From contig CAZEOD010000006.1 of assembly GCA_964513675.1 (NCBI GenBank), positions 16,552 through 80,551 of the forward strand: a DNA stretch of 64,000 nt, written 5' to 3'. Within the stretch, counting starts at the first letter, position 1. Every line of letters starts with the position of its first letter. The position numbers and the translations under genes are program-made. The DNA comes from CALFVT01 sp964513675 (lineage in GTDB: Bacteria > Pseudomonadota > Alphaproteobacteria > Caulobacterales > Maricaulaceae). Shown piece by piece: positions 33,229 through 42,739 of the stretch. The notes beneath the pieces are model-generated. The model was not told the origin of the DNA, searched no databases, and saw only the letters and a program-made list of their open reading frames with translations.

Positions 33229-33842
33229 TGGCAAATTCTAAACCACATCTCGCTTGGGTACCCAATGCGCTCACCCTTGGCCGCATTGCCTTTATTCCCG
33301 TTCTAATTGGCGGGATTCTGACCTATAGCACAGATCACGCCTTTTTAGGCACAAGTGTACTGCTAGCGCTGTTTGTTATTTTAGTTTTCACAGATTTTCT
33401 GGATGGCTTCCTCGCCCGTAAATGGCAGGTCACATCTGACTTTGGCCGCATGCTTGACCCGATTGCGGATAAGCTTTTCGTCGCGGGATTGCTGATCGCC
33501 TTTGCGATTTTAACCCAAGGCATATGGTGGATACTTGCGCCCACACTTGTGATTACCGGACGTGATATCTTTGTCAGCGGCTTGCGCGAACATGCGGCTC
33601 TCGAAGGGATTGTTATGCCGCCAACACAGCTTGCGAAATGGAAAACAGCCACAGAAATGTTGGCAATCGCCATCTTATTACTCTGGGTTTTATCGGGCCA
33701 ATGGCTGCCGATATCTGAAACGATTATGCAATTAGTTGACAGATCGCGAGTGATCGGCGTGGGCTTGTTATGGATTGCGGCAAGCCTCTCTGCCTTTACA
33801 GGATTTCATTATGCAAAAGCCGCCCTAAAGAGGCGGCCTTAG
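33228..33842 (+). CDS. pgsA: CDP-diacylglycerol--glycerol-3-phosphate 3-phosphatidyltransferase
   Basis: PgsA makes phosphatidylglycerophosphate, the committed step to phosphatidylglycerol and cardiolipin. The 204-residue membrane protein has the complete motif: DFLDGFLARKW followed by GRMLDPIADK. The start PNALTLGRIAFIPVL is typical. Location after uvrC is the conserved alphaproteobacterial order, here separated by one degenerate family member. A hairpin terminator overlaps the last codons. Confidence 0.93.
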   Translation: MANSKPHLAWVPNALTLGRIAFIPVLIGGILTYSTDHAFLGTSVLLALFVILVFTDFLDGFLARKWQVTSDFGRMLDPIADKLFVAGLLIAFAILTQGIWWILAPTLVITGRDIFVSGLREHAALEGIVMPPTQLAKWKTATEMLAIAILLLWVLSGQWLPISETIMQLVDRSRVIGVGLLWIAASLSAFTGFHYAKAALKRRP

Positions 33843-33846
33843 TTTA
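33819..33846. terminator. Bidirectional terminator between pgsA and ilvE
   Basis: GCCGCC (33819-33824) / GGCGGC (33832-33837) with a 7-base loop, overlapping the pgsA stop. On the minus strand the stem is followed by TTTT, so it best serves ilvE; on the plus strand it is followed by CTTAGTTTAA. Confidence 0.65.
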
Positions 33847-33869
33847 AATCTTAAACCCAGGGGCTAATG

Positions 33870-34748
33870 TTAAAAATCAATTTTACCATGAATAGCCTTG
33901 TCATAATCCTCGATCATGGTTTGGCACATATCCGCAGGCGGGTAGTTATATTCACCCACTTGGCGTACGGGCGTCACTTCCGCCGCTGTCCCGACAACAA
34001 AACATTCCGAGAAATGCGGCAGCTCTGACGGGTAAATATCGCGCTTATAAACTTTAATGCCGCGGGCTTCTGCGAGGCGGCAAACCGTATCATGGGTAAT
34101 CCCTTCCAGCAAAATATCATTCGTCGGCGTATGTAGCTCCCCATCGCGGGCAAAGAAAATATGCGCGCCCGTACATTCTGCAATCCGGCCTTTATAATCG
34201 AGCATCAAAGCCTCGTCCCAGCCTTTTGCTTTTGCCGCGTCTTTGGACAGCGTGCAAATCATGTAAAGGCCAGCGGCTTTGGCTTTGGAGGGGATCGTAT
34301 CTGGCGCAGGGCGTTTCCAGTCAGACATACCGATTTTAATGCCCTTCATTTTATTCTTAAAATAGCTCCCCCAATGCCAACAGGCCACAGCCAGATGGAT
34401 TTGATTATTTGCCGAGGCCACGCCCATTTGATCGGAGCCGCGCCATGCAATCGGCCGCACATAGGCATCACCTAGCCCTGTTTTTGCCAATGTTTCTTTA
34501 CAGGCCTTGTCAATTTGCTCGACGGTGTAAGGAATTTCATAGCCCAAAAGCTGCGCAGATTTCGACAAACGTTTGCTGTGATCTGTCAGGCGAAAAATTT
34601 CGCCGTCATAGGCACGGTCACCTTCAAACACAGCTGAGCCATAATGCAAGGAATGGGTGAGTAAATGGACCTTTGTGTCTTTCCACTCATGAAACTCGCC
34701 ATTCATCCAAATATAACCATCGCGGTCGTGATAGGGTTTTTCAATCAT
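33870..34748 (-). CDS. ilvE: Branched-chain amino-acid aminotransferase
   Basis: PLP fold-type IV aminotransferase for the last step of Leu, Ile and Val synthesis. I start at ATG 34748 (MIEKPYHDRDGYIWMNGEF), 292 residues; an ATG at 34799 would add 17 residues without a good ribosome site. The conserved HYGSAVFEG, the Lys-containing SKAKAAG segment and the ECTGAHIFF and GITHDTV blocks match the family. The gene is divergent from the response regulator at 34858, an arrangement common in alphaproteobacteria. Confidence 0.9.
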   Translation of the reverse strand: MIEKPYHDRDGYIWMNGEFHEWKDTKVHLLTHSLHYGSAVFEGDRAYDGEIFRLTDHSKRLSKSAQLLGYEIPYTVEQIDKACKETLAKTGLGDAYVRPIAWRGSDQMGVASANNQIHLAVACWHWGSYFKNKMKGIKIGMSDWKRPAPDTIPSKAKAAGLYMICTLSKDAAKAKGWDEALMLDYKGRIAECTGAHIFFARDGELHTPTNDILLEGITHDTVCRLAEARGIKVYKRDIYPSELPHFSECFVVGTAAEVTPVRQVGEYNYPPADMCQTMIEDYDKAIHGKIDF

Positions 34749-34857
34749 AATCAAGTCTCTCGCATAACAGCTATTGCTGTAATGAATGTTTTTCGTCATT
34801 CTGATAATCTAATCAGCGAATACAACAAGCAAATTTGAACACAAAGGGAAATATTTA

Positions 34858-35565
34858 GTGTCAGACCCTCAATCTTTGGACCGTGTAGGCATACATTTGC
34901 TTGTTGTCGATGATGACGACCGCATTCGTGACCTCTTAAAAGCTTTTCTATCAAAGAAAGGATTTCGTGTCACAACGGCCGAAAGTGCCATTGCCGCGCG
35001 TAACCTCATGGAGACCCTCGCCTTTGATTTGCTCATTCTTGATGTCATGATGCCGGGTGAGGATGGATTTAAGTTCACCGCGTCATTACGCAAGAGCCAT
35101 GATATACCGATCATATTGCTCACCGCGCGCGGGGATAGCGAAGACCGGATATCCGGCCTCACACTCGGCGCAGATGACTACCTGACGAAACCCTTTGAGC
35201 CGCAAGAACTTGTCTTGCGTATTGAATCAATATTGCGGCGTGTTGGGCTGAGCCTGCCAGCCGCTCAGGTTGTTTTTGGCCCGTGGCGCTTTGATGTCGA
35301 ACGCCGCGTGCTTGAAAAAAACGGAGAGCGCGCCCATCTGACCACCGGCGAGGAAGCCCTTTTGACCATGCTTGCGCGGCGCGGCGGCGCGGCGGTAAGC
35401 CGTCATGCCCTCGCGGAGAAGATTAAAGCCAAATCAGAACGAGCGGTTGATGTGCAAATGACGCGCCTACGCCGCAAAATCGAGCTTAATGACGGCGAAC
35501 CGCAATGGCTCCTCACCGTACGCGGCGTGGGCTACCGTCTTTTAACCGAGACCTTAGATGGCTAA
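34858..35565 (+). CDS. OmpR-family response regulator
   Basis: 235 residues: a receiver domain (about 13-125) with acidic pocket DDDD (18-21), phosphoacceptor D62 in LILDVMMPG and K111 in LTKPF, then a winged-helix DNA-binding domain (about 140-230) ending VRGVGYRLL. GTG start with AAGGGA upstream. It overlaps the histidine kinase gene by 8 bases, so the two form a pair. Similar regulators beside an aminotransferase gene have been called PetR, but the targets here are unknown. Confidence 0.93.
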   Translation: MSDPQSLDRVGIHLLVVDDDDRIRDLLKAFLSKKGFRVTTAESAIAARNLMETLAFDLLILDVMMPGEDGFKFTASLRKSHDIPIILLTARGDSEDRISGLTLGADDYLTKPFEPQELVLRIESILRRVGLSLPAAQVVFGPWRFDVERRVLEKNGERAHLTTGEEALLTMLARRGGAAVSRHALAEKIKAKSERAVDVQMTRLRRKIELNDGEPQWLLTVRGVGYRLLTETLDG

Positions 35566-36898
35566 AGTCAAAACCAGCCTATCCCTCAAGCGCTTCGTTC
35601 CGAAAAATATTTATGGCCGCGTTGCCATGATTATCATTTTGCCGATTGTGCTGATGCAAATGGCGGTGGCTTACATATTTTTTAACGCGCATTGGGTTCG
35701 GGTTACGGCGACATTGACCGATAGTATTGCGGCCGAAATTGCTTTTGCCGTCGAGCTTTATGAACAAGCGCCGAGTTCAGAGCGCGTTGCCCGCCTTGAT
35801 GAGTTGATGCGTCCAAATATGGAACTATCAATCGACTTTGTCCCGCTAGATCGCTTGCCTGACGCGCAAAGACGGTCTTTCTTTTCTAATCTGGATAAAA
35901 CCCTGCGCTCAGCCATGAATAAATCGCTCACGGATCCCTATTGGTTTGATACAACGCGCTACGCGAACCATATTGATATCAGAGTTTCAGTCGACGGCGG
36001 TGTATTACGCTTTATCACAGCGCGCGACCGTGTTTTCGCTCCGACCGGCTTTATGTTCATTTTTTGGCTCATGACGACAACGGTTTTGCTCACAGCCGTA
36101 TCCATTGTTTTCGCCAAAAACCAAGCCCGCCCGATTATTGAACTCGCCAAGGCGGCGGATGCTTTTGGGCGGGGTCAAAATATTGATAGTTTCAAACCAA
36201 CCGGCGCAACCGAAGTCCGGCTGGCAGGACATTCATTTTTAAAAATGCGGCAGCGGCTACAGCGCCATATCGATCAAAGAAAAGCCTTTCTAGCCGGCGT
36301 CAGCCATGACTTACGAACGCCTTTAACACGCCTAAAGCTCCACTTCGCAATGGATGATAACCCCTGCGCGAAAGCTGAAGGCGATCTTATAGAAATGGAG
36401 CAAATGCTAGACGGTTATCTTGACTTTGCGCGCGGAACAGCCGCAGAAAATAGAGAACCAAAAAGATTAGATCTTATTATTTTAAACGCGCTAAAAAAAT
36501 ACGCTCAAGCCATTGAATTTAAATATAATTCCAGCCCCATCATAGATATACAGCCGATGTCTTTTACGCGGGCCTTAAATAATTTAATTTCCAATGGATT
36601 AAAATATGGAACCCGCGTCAGAGTAAATTTAACACAAGACGAAACCGCCATTTATATAGATGTCGAGGATGACGGCCCCGGTATTGCTGAGGAGAATTAC
36701 AGCGCCGCTTTTCAGCCCTTTCACCGCCTTGACGAAGCCCGTAATCAAAACATCGAAGGCGTCGGGCTTGGCCTCTCTATTTCGCGCGACATCATCCAGA
36801 CATATGGCGGCACATTAACATTGGGCGATAGCGATATGGGCGGCCTTAAAGCGCAAATACGCTTGCCGCTTCAATCAAAAATAACGAGCGGATCTTAA
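35558..36898 (+). CDS. Sensor histidine kinase (EnvZ-like)
   Basis: 446 residues: TM1 about 22-42, a periplasmic sensor of about 115 residues, TM2 about 164-186, HAMP linker (RPIIELAKAADAFGRG), HisKA with phosphorylated H250 in GVSHDLRTPL, and an HATPase domain with N-box NLISNGLKYG, DDGPGIAEE and GVGLGLSISRD. The stimulus is unknown. It overlaps the response regulator gene by 8 bases. A short segment (about 36460-36620) is more AT-rich than the flanks but the domain is intact. Confidence 0.93.
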   Translation: MAKVKTSLSLKRFVPKNIYGRVAMIIILPIVLMQMAVAYIFFNAHWVRVTATLTDSIAAEIAFAVELYEQAPSSERVARLDELMRPNMELSIDFVPLDRLPDAQRRSFFSNLDKTLRSAMNKSLTDPYWFDTTRYANHIDIRVSVDGGVLRFITARDRVFAPTGFMFIFWLMTTTVLLTAVSIVFAKNQARPIIELAKAADAFGRGQNIDSFKPTGATEVRLAGHSFLKMRQRLQRHIDQRKAFLAGVSHDLRTPLTRLKLHFAMDDNPCAKAEGDLIEMEQMLDGYLDFARGTAAENREPKRLDLIILNALKKYAQAIEFKYNSSPIIDIQPMSFTRALNNLISNGLKYGTRVRVNLTQDETAIYIDVEDDGPGIAEENYSAAFQPFHRLDEARNQNIEGVGLGLSISRDIIQTYGGTLTLGDSDMGGLKAQIRLPLQSKITSGS

Positions 36899-36903
36899 GG
36901 CTG

Positions 36904-37716
36904 TTACGATAAGTCCTTGGCACGTTTAAGCGCAGCGCGGACGGTCAGTTTCATTAAAGGGGCCATACCGGTTTCGCTCATCAAAACATCTAGCGCCGCT
37001 TGGGTTGTCCCCCCCGGCGAGGTCACGGCCACACGTAAATCACCTGCGGGCTCTGCGGATTGTTTCATCAAAGCCGCCGCGCCGATAATCGTCTCCCGCG
37101 CAAAAACAGGCGCAAGCTCGGAGGGAAGCCCGATATCCAGCGCCGCCGCTTCGAGAGCTTCGGTGAGATAAAAAACATAGGCCGGCCCAGACCCCGATAT
37201 AGCCGTCACAACATCAATCATCGCCTCTGTGGCGACCTCTTCGACCTTCCCCGCCGCAGAGAGCAGCTTTTTAACGCTCATCTTCTGCGCCGCGCTAAGA
37301 TCATCGGTGACTGTGAAAGCCGTCATACCGGCCCCAATGGATGAGGGCGTGTTCGGCATAGCGCGCACTAACGGGCGGCCAGGAAAGGCGGCGGATAAGC
37401 GCGCCAAGCTTACGCCGGCCATTATAGAAATCACCACGCAATCTTTTGGGATAAAAGCAGCGAAATCAGGGGCCGCTTTATCAAACATTTGCGGCTTAAT
37501 GGCTAAAATCGCATGGGTTAAATCGGGCATTGCCTTTGAGAGCTCTGTAAAATGCACTGAACCCGCCTCAATCGCGGCCTGAGCATCGACGCCGGGGCGC
37601 GGATCAATAATCGCAATATTTGCTGGGGCAACGCAAGGTTTTCGGCCCTTTACCCAGCCCTTTATCAGCGCTCCGCCCATACGGCCCGCGCCAATCATTA
37701 AATGTGTAGGGCTCAT
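36904..37716 (-). CDS. proC: Pyrroline-5-carboxylate reductase
   Basis: ProC reduces pyrroline-5-carboxylate to proline with NAD(P)H. The 270-residue protein has the nucleotide motif IGAGRMGGALIKG (7-19), the MPNTPSSIGAGMTAF block near 117, SGSGPAYVFYLTEAL near 173, and the C-terminal SPGGTTQAALDVL signature. It is 20 bases downstream of a YbjN-family gene on the same strand, probably cotranscribed. It is convergent with the histidine kinase, only 5 bases apart. Confidence 0.95.
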   Translation of the reverse strand: MSPTHLMIGAGRMGGALIKGWVKGRKPCVAPANIAIIDPRPGVDAQAAIEAGSVHFTELSKAMPDLTHAILAIKPQMFDKAAPDFAAFIPKDCVVISIMAGVSLARLSAAFPGRPLVRAMPNTPSSIGAGMTAFTVTDDLSAAQKMSVKKLLSAAGKVEEVATEAMIDVVTAISGSGPAYVFYLTEALEAAALDIGLPSELAPVFARETIIGAAALMKQSAEPAGDLRVAVTSPGGTTQAALDVLMSETGMAPLMKLTVRAALKRAKDLS

Positions 37717-37736
37717 AATATCGCCTTATATATGTC

Positions 37737-38288
37737 TTAGATCACAGCCATAGCGGCTTCGGACAAAGCTTGATTAAGCGCATCTTCGGGCGTTTTGCCG
37801 GCCCATATAACATATTGCGAGGCCGGAAATCCACATTCCGCCGCATCTAATGCCGTTGAAATAATATCCATAGCTTGCTCGATGTGAAGCTTGGCACCGC
37901 CGCGCAGTGACGCATTATGGCGGTAAACTAAAGAGGCATTTCGCTCCCAATAATCAAAATGCCCTGCTGTAAGGCGCTCATTGAGTAAAGACATCAATCG
38001 GCATATCCGATCCGTTCGGCCCGCCGGAGAGCGGCTTTCGAGAACGAGGAAGATTTGAATTTGCTCAAGGGCGGGATTCCAGCGAAGCGATAAATCATGG
38101 CTACCGCAACGCCCCGGCAGCGAGATATTCAGCTCCGTACCATCAAGACGTTCATAGTCATAATGCTCCGCAATCGCAATGCGCTCAAAACTATCGAGCG
38201 GGTTCGCACGGCTGGGTAAAACCGCATTTAAGCTCGGACTCGGCCGAACGGAACTATCATGCGGATAGCTATCTTGAATTATTGTCAT
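37737..38288 (-). CDS. YbjN-domain protein
   Basis: 183 residues similar to the YbjN/T3SS chaperone-like fold: HYDYERLDGTELNISLPGR, then alternating strands (LSLRWNPALEQIQIFLVLE) and a helix LMSLLNERLTAGHFDYWE, with RHNASLRGGAKLHIEQ near the end. The first 30 residues are likely disordered. The function is poorly known; YbjN affects stress and motility traits in enterics. It precedes proC by 20 bases, a pairing often seen in alphaproteobacteria. Confidence 0.85.
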   Translation of the reverse strand: MTIIQDSYPHDSSVRPSPSLNAVLPSRANPLDSFERIAIAEHYDYERLDGTELNISLPGRCGSHDLSLRWNPALEQIQIFLVLESRSPAGRTDRICRLMSLLNERLTAGHFDYWERNASLVYRHNASLRGGAKLHIEQAMDIISTALDAAECGFPASQYVIWAGKTPEDALNQALSEAAMAVI

Positions 38289-38402
38289 GATCGTCTTTCG
38301 CGATTCTATTCACCATTCAGTGTAAAGATAGCAAAAGCGGGCAGCACCACAATATATAGTCATCATAATATTGTTGATAACTATATATAGGGACAAGTTA
38401 AA

Positions 38403-38696
38403 CTATGTGGATGTCTTTGCAGACGTTTTGGCGCGGGGTTTTCGCGGTTTTGCGGCGGGCTTGGGTTTAAGCTTGGCAATATCGGCTTTCAGCACCGCAT
38501 TTTCAGCCATAACAGCCTCTAGCCGTGCCTTAAGGACTTCAAACTCATCTCGCCCGACAAGGTCCATATCGGCAATAATTTTTTCCGCTTGTGAGCGCGC
38601 GACAGCCTTCGCCTCATCGCCAACGCCTTTCACCGCGCCGACCGCATTGGCCAAAAGATTGCTTAGATCATCCAAAGGACGCGATTTACTCTGCAT
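38403..38696 (-). CDS. UbiK-family ubiquinone accessory factor (BMFP)
   Basis: 97 residues from the ATG at 38696, which has GGAG 6 bases upstream (an in-frame ATG at 38708 is less well placed). The protein has an N-terminal amphipathic helix (LDDLSNLLANAVGAVKGVG) and a coiled coil (DEFEVLKARLEAVMAENAVLKADIAKL), followed by a Lys/Pro/Ala-rich basic tail. UbiK-type proteins form membrane-associated trimers that aid aerobic ubiquinone synthesis. It is divergent from lgt. Confidence 0.88.
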   Translation of the reverse strand: MQSKSRPLDDLSNLLANAVGAVKGVGDEAKAVARSQAEKIIADMDLVGRDEFEVLKARLEAVMAENAVLKADIAKLKPKPAAKPRKPRAKTSAKTST

Positions 38697-38817
38697 AACG
38701 AACTCCATTTTCTGCCCATTAGGGCTTCCCTTACAGATAGGAGCGGTTTAACAGAAATTCCAGAGCTTTGCGCGCGAATTACTGCCGCAGCTAGGAATAA
38801 GAGGGTTCATCCAGATT

Positions 38818-39726
38818 ATGATAGAGCTAATTAACGCCATCCCCTTCCCCAGTTGGTTAGACCCGATTATTTTAGAACTCGGCCCGATTAAGCTTGGCTG
38901 GTATGGACTTGGCTATGTTGTCGGTGTTGGTCTTGCTTATTATTATGCGGCGCGGCTTGTGAAAAATGCAAATTATTGGACGCCAGAGGGCATAAACCAC
39001 CGCGCGCTAAATCGGCCGACACAGCGCATGTTAGAGGATTTTGCCTTTTATTGTATGGTCGGGATTATGGTCGGCGGGCGGATTGGCTCTATCCTCCTTT
39101 ATAATACGCAATATTATATTGATAACCCGCTCGACGTTTTCAAAGTCTGGGAGGGCGGCATGGCCTTTCACGGCGGCTTTCTTGGTGTTTGCGCCGCAAC
39201 GGTATATGTCGCGCGGCGCTATAAAATCAGCTTATGGCGCTGGGCTGATATGGCGGCCGTGGGCGCGCCGCTCGGGATTTTGCTGGTACGGCTCGCTAAT
39301 TTTATCAATCAAGAGCTTTACGGCCGCGCAACCGATGTCTCTTGGGCCGTTATTTTTAATACCGACCCCCTATCAACGCCGCGCCATCCGAGCCAGCTTT
39401 ATGAAGCCTTTTTAGAAGGGCTGATGGTTTTCCTCATTATACGTCTGCTGGTAACACGGTTCAGAGCCCTGACTTATCCCGGCATGTGCGCAGGGGCCTT
39501 CATGCTGTTTTACGGCCTTTTCCGCTTTAGCGTCGAATTTGTTCGCGAGCCTGACCCCATTCCGCAGATTAGTGAATATTTCACGCGCGGCATGGCTTAT
39601 AGCTTGCCGATGGTCGCGATAGGCCTGTTTATCATGATCTGGAGTCATGGCCGCGGCCCCGTTGCGCCCACGCCTTCCTCTGACCCTGCGCCGCAAAGCG
39701 CTGACGATATTGCACCAGAGGCATGA
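38818..39726 (+). CDS. lgt: Prolipoprotein diacylglyceryl transferase
   Basis: Lgt adds diacylglycerol to the lipobox Cys of prolipoproteins in the inner membrane. The 302-residue, about seven-helix protein has WYGLGYVVG, the catalytic-region MAFHGGFLGV, VRLANFINQELYGRAT (normally RxGNFIN; Gly is Ala here) and HPSQLYEA. The stop overlaps the next gene as ATGA. lgt, a MidA-type methyltransferase and pgeF form an overlapping trio, an order conserved in alphaproteobacteria. Confidence 0.94.
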   Translation: MIELINAIPFPSWLDPIILELGPIKLGWYGLGYVVGVGLAYYYAARLVKNANYWTPEGINHRALNRPTQRMLEDFAFYCMVGIMVGGRIGSILLYNTQYYIDNPLDVFKVWEGGMAFHGGFLGVCAATVYVARRYKISLWRWADMAAVGAPLGILLVRLANFINQELYGRATDVSWAVIFNTDPLSTPRHPSQLYEAFLEGLMVFLIIRLLVTRFRALTYPGMCAGAFMLFYGLFRFSVEFVREPDPIPQISEYFTRGMAYSLPMVAIGLFIMIWSHGRGPVAPTPSSDPAPQSADDIAPEA

Positions 39727-40841
39727 GCCAAACGGAGACAAAACTCGCCAAGCGGATTAAGGCCTATATTCGCGAGACAGGCCCAATACCCGTCTCGGAA
39801 TATATGAGCCTCTGCCTGCTTGATCCTGTTGACGGCTTTTATCCCACCCGCGACCCCCTCGGCAGCGAAGGCGATTTCATCACCGCGCCAGAAATATCGC
39901 AAATGTTCGGTGAAGTTTTAGGGCTTTGGGTCATCCAAAGCTGGATTGATATAGGCCGCCCTGCCCGCTTCACCCTCACAGAGCTTGGCCCCGGACGCGG
40001 CATTATGATGGCCGATATGCTGCGCACCATAAAGCTAGACCCTGACTGCCTAAAAGCCGTTCGCGTTTACCTTATAGATGTCAGCGCCGCCTTAGAGGCC
40101 GTCCAAGGACAAAGCCTTGCACAGGCCGCCGCGCCGATATCATGGGTTAAGTCTTTGGATGATCTGCCCGATGACCCGACGCTAATTATCGGGAATGAGT
40201 TTCTGGATTGTCTCCCCATTCGCCAAGCTGTGCAAATGGATCCTTTTGCCAAGGAAAAAGGCTGGCAGGAACGGTTGGTTGGCCTTGATGATGCGGGTGA
40301 TTTCAGATTCCAGCTTGATAGCGCGCCGCTAAGCCCGACCCTCCAAGCCCTGCTCCCCAGCGGACATGAAGATGCGCGCAAAGAAGAGCTCATAGAGCTA
40401 TGTCCGCCTAGCCAGCAAATTATGGAACAGATCAAGCCATTATTTACGGCCCATCCCGGCCGCGCATTATTCATAGATTACGGCCCTGATATCACCGAGT
40501 TTGGCGATAGCTTACAGGCGTTAAAACGGCATCAGAAGATTGGCGTATTTGACCGCCCCGGCGAATCGGATCTGACCGCCCGCGTTAATTTCAGCGCCTG
40601 CGCCGCCGCCGCCGCCGCGCTTGACCTTGCCGCCTCGGATATTGTGACCCAATCAGAATTGCTCTCAAAGCTTGGCATTGAAATGCGCGCCGTCACACTC
40701 AGCCGGCATAAACCAGAGGCAAAACCAAAAATATTGCGTCAACTCCACCGCCTCATGGATAATGCGGAAATGGGGCAGCTCTTTAAAGCGCTCTGCATTA
40801 GCTCTATTGGGCTCAGCCCGCCCTTAGGCTTTCGCGCATGA
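39723..40841 (+). CDS. SAM-dependent methyltransferase, MidA/NDUFAF7 family
   Basis: 372 residues with an N-terminal PVSEYMSLCLLDPVDGFY and GDFITAPEISQMFGE block and a Rossmann methyltransferase domain (LTELGPGRGIMMADML near 83, GNEFLDCLPIRQ near 156). The mitochondrial relative NDUFAF7 symmetrically dimethylates an arginine of complex I; a similar protein-arginine role is inferred but the bacterial target is unproven. It overlaps lgt upstream and pgeF downstream by 4 bases each. Confidence 0.88.
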   Translation: MSQTETKLAKRIKAYIRETGPIPVSEYMSLCLLDPVDGFYPTRDPLGSEGDFITAPEISQMFGEVLGLWVIQSWIDIGRPARFTLTELGPGRGIMMADMLRTIKLDPDCLKAVRVYLIDVSAALEAVQGQSLAQAAAPISWVKSLDDLPDDPTLIIGNEFLDCLPIRQAVQMDPFAKEKGWQERLVGLDDAGDFRFQLDSAPLSPTLQALLPSGHEDARKEELIELCPPSQQIMEQIKPLFTAHPGRALFIDYGPDITEFGDSLQALKRHQKIGVFDRPGESDLTARVNFSACAAAAAALDLAASDIVTQSELLSKLGIEMRAVTLSRHKPEAKPKILRQLHRLMDNAEMGQLFKALCISSIGLSPPLGFRA

Positions 40842-41611
40842 GCCTTCCGTTCAAAACACATAGCTTGCTTGATCTGCCAAATATCACCCACGGGTTTTTC
40901 GGTCGTCAAGGCGGCGTTTCAAACGGAGTTTATGACAGCCTGAATGTCGGACGCGGCTCACATGATGATCCGCAACATGTCCGTGAAAATCGCCGCCGTG
41001 TGGCCGCTAGCCTTGGGACATCCACAGATAATCTTTTAAGCCTTTATCAAATCCATAGTCCCGACATCATTATTGCGGACACAGCTTGGGGTTATGATAA
41101 CCGCCCGCAAGCAGACGGACTTGTCACCACACAGCCTGGCCTGGCAATTTCAGCCCTCGCCGCAGATTGCGGGCCTGTCTTATTTTGCGATCCTAATGCT
41201 GGCGTTATCGGCGCTTGCCATGCCGGATGGAAAGGCGCTGTAGGCGGCGTGACGGACAGCACAATAGAGGCCATGGAAAGCTGCGGGGCCTCGCGCGCCC
41301 ACATTCGCGCCGTGCTCGGCCCCTGTATTAGCGCTGTAAATTACGAAGTCGGGCAAGACTTTAAAGATAATGTTACGGCGCAAGATCCCCGTGCGGAGCC
41401 TTACTTTCACACACCGGACAATGGCCGCCCGCATTTTGACTTAAAAGCCTATATCCTCTCGCGACTAACGCGCGCAGGGCTATTGCAAATTGCGGCTTTA
41501 CCGGACTGCACATATGCCGCCCCGCAGGCGTATTATAGTTACCGTTACAACACACATCAGGAGATTTCTGATTATGGACGTCAAATTTCCGCGATTTGCC
41601 TCACTGAGTGA
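40838..41611 (+). CDS. pgeF: Peptidoglycan editing factor PgeF (YfiH, laccase-domain family)
   Basis: 257 residues of the DUF152 family. Motifs are the ITHGFFGRQGGVS start, HSPDIIIAD, the metal and catalytic ADCGPVLF with Cys, ACHAGWKGAVGG with His, and GPCISAVNYEVG. In E. coli YfiH removes wrongly incorporated L-Ser from peptidoglycan precursors; others show purine nucleoside phosphorylase or laccase activity. Third gene of the lgt operon, overlapping by ATGA. Confidence 0.9.
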   Translation: MSLPFKTHSLLDLPNITHGFFGRQGGVSNGVYDSLNVGRGSHDDPQHVRENRRRVAASLGTSTDNLLSLYQIHSPDIIIADTAWGYDNRPQADGLVTTQPGLAISALAADCGPVLFCDPNAGVIGACHAGWKGAVGGVTDSTIEAMESCGASRAHIRAVLGPCISAVNYEVGQDFKDNVTAQDPRAEPYFHTPDNGRPHFDLKAYILSRLTRAGLLQIAALPDCTYAAPQAYYSYRYNTHQEISDYGRQISAICLTE

Positions 41612-41686
41612 TTGCCTTTCGCGCTCAGCCCGCTAAAGACATGAAAAAATTAATATCCCATTTTTGGGCCAATGGATGGTTTGGTT

Positions 41687-42628
41687 ATGAAGCTTATCAG
41701 CGGCACGTCTAATATTGAATTAGCGCGAGGCATTGCAGATGTCCTCGATGTCCCTCTGACCTCCGTTGATATTGAGCGCTTTCGCGATCAAGAGATTTTC
41801 ATAAAGATCAATGAAAATGTGCGCGGCGAAGATATTTTCCTCATTCAGCCCACCTCGGCGCCGGCCAATGACCACTTAATGGAACTTCTTGTTATGATTG
41901 ACGCCCTTGTTCGGGCCTCTGCCAAACGCATTACAGCGGTTCTGCCTTATTACGGCTATGCCCGCCAAGACCGCAAGACGGGCGGGCGAACGCCGATCTC
42001 GGCTAAGCTTGTCGCCAATCTAATATCCAAAGCCGGCGCAGACCGCGTGCTGACGATCGACCTTCATGCGGGCCAGATTCAGGGCTTTTTTGATATTCCA
42101 ACGGATAATCTTTTTGGCCAACCTGTTTTTGAAACCGATATACGCGATAATTTTTCAGCGAGTGACCGCAATAACTTATTATTTGTCTCCCCCGACACAG
42201 GCGGTGTTGTGCGGACCCGCAGCCTTGCGAAACGCTTTGGCGCGGATATTGCCATTGTCGATAAACGCCGCCCGAAGGCCGGTGAAGCCGAAGTTATGAA
42301 TATTATCGGTGATGTTGCGGGACGAAGCTGCATCCTCCTCGACGACATTATCGATTCGGGCGGTACACTTTGTAACGCGGCCAAAGCCTTAAAAGACCAA
42401 GGCGCAAATAGTGTGAGTGCATATATTACGCACGGCGTCCTCTCTGACCCTGCCGTCGAGCGTATCTCTAAATCAGAGCTCAAAGAAGTTGTGATTACGG
42501 ATACGATTGGCCAGCCTGAAAAAGTTCAAAAATGCAGCCGAATCCGCGAAGTTTCTGTCGCAAAACTCTTGGGTGAAGCCATTCGCCGTATCGCGAATGA
42601 TGAAAGCGTATCGAAACTCTTTGGTTAA
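41687..42628 (+). CDS. prs: Ribose-phosphate pyrophosphokinase
   Basis: Prs makes PRPP from ribose-5-phosphate and ATP for nucleotides, His and Trp. I start at ATG 41687 (MKLISGTSN), matching family starts; an in-frame ATG at 41672 would add 5 residues. The 313-residue product has RYGYARQDRKT-type sequence (YYGYARQDRK), the divalent-metal VLTIDLHAGQIQGFF and the PRPP loop CILLDDIIDSGGT. A hairpin terminator lies about 110 bases after the stop. Confidence 0.95.
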   Translation: MKLISGTSNIELARGIADVLDVPLTSVDIERFRDQEIFIKINENVRGEDIFLIQPTSAPANDHLMELLVMIDALVRASAKRITAVLPYYGYARQDRKTGGRTPISAKLVANLISKAGADRVLTIDLHAGQIQGFFDIPTDNLFGQPVFETDIRDNFSASDRNNLLFVSPDTGGVVRTRSLAKRFGADIAIVDKRRPKAGEAEVMNIIGDVAGRSCILLDDIIDSGGTLCNAAKALKDQGANSVSAYITHGVLSDPAVERISKSELKEVVITDTIGQPEKVQKCSRIREVSVAKLLGEAIRRIANDESVSKLFG

Positions 42629-42739
42629 GCCGCACAATAGCCATAAAAGAACGCGCAAACTCTGCATTTTGCACAATTTGAGGTCTTGCCTTTTAAACCG
42701 TGCCAATCTATACACGCGCGAAATTTATGGATTCACGAT

